A stretch of 7,343 nucleotides of DNA from JAAAPF01 sp046541805. Its GTDB lineage: Bacteria > Pseudomonadota > Alphaproteobacteria > Geminicoccales > Geminicoccaceae. The DNA is taken from the NCBI GenBank assembly GCA_046541805.1, contig JBKHCM010000146.1:1-7343 (forward strand), in the 5' to 3' direction. Under the pieces are notes generated by a model. That model worked only from the letters and a program-made list of their open reading frames with translations, did not search any database and had not been told where the DNA came from. The position numbers and the translations under genes are program-made. Of this stretch, positions 6,733-7,343 are shown piece by piece. Position 1 is the first letter of the stretch; every line of letters begins with the position of its first letter.

Positions 6733-6750
6733 ACGTTGACGCCCCCGCCG

Positions 6751-6768
6751 ATGCGAGCCCCGTGCCAA
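6751..6768 (-). promoter_or_regulatory. Sigma-54 (RpoN) promoter candidate for the flgI operon
   Basis: The - strand reads TTGGCACGGGGCTCGCAT. The -24 element TGGCACG is perfect against the consensus, the -12 element is TCGCA instead of TTGCA, and the invariant GG and GC are exactly 10 nt apart. The predicted start is near 6741, leaving a leader of about 22 nt that contains the flgI ribosome site. In Caulobacter, P-ring and hook-class genes use sigma-54, which fits. The single mismatch (T to C at -12) may lower basal strength. Confidence 0.72.
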
Positions 6769-6811
6769 CCCCTGAAACCCGCGGATGCGCTCGCTTCCGT
6801 CGCCGGCGGCA

Positions 6812-6847
6812 CCGGCAACTCCGGCCCGGAGCCGGCAATTCCTGCCG
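6812..6847. promoter_or_regulatory. Two-copy enhancer-like element upstream of the sigma-54 promoter
   Basis: CCGGCAACTCCGGCC (6812-6826) and CCGGCAATTCCTGCC (6832-6846) differ at two of 15 positions and start exactly 20 bp apart, about two helical turns on the same face of DNA. The second lies over a perfect dyad, CGGCA (6833-6837), 5 nt, TGCCG (6843-6847). Centres are about 78 and 99 bp upstream of the predicted flgI start, the usual place for a sigma-54 activator. FlbD, whose activity FliX controls in Caulobacter, is the obvious candidate; its site consensus was not checked here. Confidence 0.5.
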
Positions 6848-6862
6848 CCCCGGCCGGGCGCG

Positions 6863-6877
6863 TTGAGCCTTTGTTAG
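6863..6877 (+). promoter_or_regulatory. CtrA-like box upstream of fliX
   Basis: TTGA (6863-6866), 7 nt, TTAG (6874-6877) matches the CtrA pattern TTAA-N7-TTAA with one mismatch in each half. It stands out as AT-rich in a very GC-rich region, about 59 bp before the fliX start. A CtrA site near -35 would put the start near 6905. No good -10 element is visible. In Caulobacter, early flagellar genes are CtrA-dependent; whether this organism uses CtrA that way is inferred. Confidence 0.4.
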
Positions 6878-6894
6878 GCCTGGTCGGCGAGAGT

Positions 6895-6920
6895 GCCGGC
6901 GGGAGATCGCCGGCGAGATC
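6895..6920 (+). repeat. Short direct repeat in the fliX leader
   Basis: GCCGGCGGGAGATC (6895-6908) is followed directly by GCCGGCGAGATC (6909-6920), the same unit minus two bases. It looks like a small tandem duplication just before the fliX ribosome site. No function can be assigned. Confidence 0.45.
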
Positions 6921-6922
6921 GC

Positions 6923-6928
6923 GAGGAG
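6923..6928 (+). promoter_or_regulatory. fliX ribosome binding site, supports GTG start
   Basis: GAGGAG lies 7 nt before GTG at 6936, the only start that also gives the conserved short FliX N-terminus (MRVSGTT). Confidence 0.7.
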
Positions 6929-6935
6929 ACGCGCG

Positions 6936-7343
6936 GTGCGGGTATCGGGTACGACGACGAAGGGCACGGCGGCGACGGTCCGCCGCAGCGAGCGCCCCGG
7001 CGCCAGGGGCTTCAACCCGGCCGGGGGGGTGGGCGGCGACGTGGCGGTGGCCGGCACGAGCGTGCTCGGCTCGATCGACGCCTTGGCCGCGCTGCAGGAG
7101 GTGGACGGCGCCGATGCGGGTGACGGTGCCACGGCCGCCGCCCGCGGCGCCGCCCTCCTCGCCGACCTGGAAGCGCTGCGCGACGGCCTGCTCGCCGGGG
7201 CGGCGGACGACGCCACGCTCGCGCGGCTGCGCGAACGGTTGGGCGCGCGGCACCACGGCCGGCTGGATCGCGGCCTCGAAGCCGTGCTCGCCGACATCGA
7301 GCTCCGGGCGGCGGTGGAGCTCGCCAAGCGCGAGCCGGCCGCG
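6936..7343 (+). CDS. fliX: Flagellar assembly regulator FliX, 3' end beyond the window
   Basis: There are 136 codons from GTG to the window edge without a stop; the family is about 140 residues, so little is missing. The N-terminus MRVSGTTTKG and a flexible Gly/Ala stretch (20-42) lead into SVLGSIDALAALQEV (42-56), which matches the FliX pattern of S-x-DAL-x-ALQE. The region from about 72 to 118 is helical. IELRAAVELAKRE (121-133) is the hallmark C-terminal motif. In Caulobacter, FliX is a small membrane-associated protein that couples early basal-body assembly to the sigma-54 activator FlbD, and it is transcribed divergently from flgI as here. It was identified by translating the sequence from the ribosome site rather than from a closed reading frame. 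The Caulobacter mechanism is known; its operation here is inferred. Confidence 0.9.
   Translation, partial: MRVSGTTTKGTAATVRRSERPGARGFNPAGGVGGDVAVAGTSVLGSIDALAALQEVDGADAGDGATAAARGAALLADLEALRDGLLAGAADDATLARLRERLGARHHGRLDRGLEAVLADIELRAAVELAKREPAA

Larger units (their letters stand above)
6720..6935. other. Divergent flgI-fliX regulatory region
   Basis: This 216-bp gap between divergent start codons is the only sizeable non-coding stretch in the window. From the flgI side outward it contains the flgI ribosome site, a sigma-54 promoter candidate, two 15-bp near-repeats with a dyad, a CtrA-like box, a short direct repeat and the fliX ribosome site. I see no convincing small gene in it. Confidence 0.8.

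Noticed and set aside
5734..6768. 344-residue - strand open frame within flgI
   Set aside because: It is Arg/Gly-rich and in a different frame from flgI, whose protein is conserved over its full length.
6882..6897. Possible sigma-54 promoter for fliX on the + strand
   Set aside because: A GG and a GC are present, but their spacing is 11 rather than 10 and neither element otherwise matches the consensus.
6720..7256. Open frame extending flgI upstream to give a 556-residue protein
   Set aside because: The extra N-terminal part is antisense to fliX, has no FlgI similarity, would bury the signal peptide and would begin upstream of the predicted sigma-54 promoter.

Overview
The window is very GC-rich (mostly above 70% by eye) and carries a flagellar gene cluster of alphaproteobacterial type. 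The main phylogenetic clue is fliX on the + strand at the right edge, an assembly regulator known to me only from Alphaproteobacteria. It is transcribed away from flgI, the arrangement I recall from Caulobacter crescentus. A single-domain FlgJ/CheL-type rod-binding protein agrees with this. The presence of fliW and the high GC suggest a Rhodospirillales-like lineage, but that is inference.

Layout, left to right. Positions 2-1519 (+) hold the 3' part of a gene for an alpha-helical, TPR-like protein of unknown function; it runs in from beyond the left edge. It converges on fliW across a 32-bp gap with overlapping GC-rich hairpins. Six genes then lie on the - strand and are read right to left: flgI (P-ring), a flgJ/cheL-type rod-binding gene, flgN (junction-protein chaperone), flgK (HAP1), flgL (HAP3) and fliW (assembly factor). 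Neighbouring genes overlap by one base or lie 1, 10 and 23 bp apart, so they look like one transcription unit. At the right, 216 bp separate flgI from the divergent fliX (6936 to the window edge, 3' end missing).

The divergent region is the most informative non-coding part. On the flgI side there is a sigma-54 promoter candidate with exact GG-N10-GC spacing. About 80-100 bp upstream of its predicted start lie two near-identical 15-mers 20 bp apart, one containing a perfect CGGCA-N5-TGCCG dyad, as expected for an enhancer of a sigma-54 activator such as FlbD. On the fliX side there is a CtrA-like box, TTGA-N7-TTAG. By analogy with Caulobacter, fliX would be an early gene, and its product would gate the FlbD/sigma-54 switch that turns on the flgI operon.

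The operon covers successive steps outward from the rod: P-ring and rod-binding protein, then the FlgN chaperone with its FlgK and FlgL clients, then FliW, which in other bacteria links free flagellin to CsrA control. The main oddities are a roughly 480-bp segment inside flgK at about 56% GC against 73-83% in adjoining lines, and the unassigned TPR-like neighbour. I see no mobile element, CRISPR array, tRNA or rRNA, and no clearly new defence or metabolic system.
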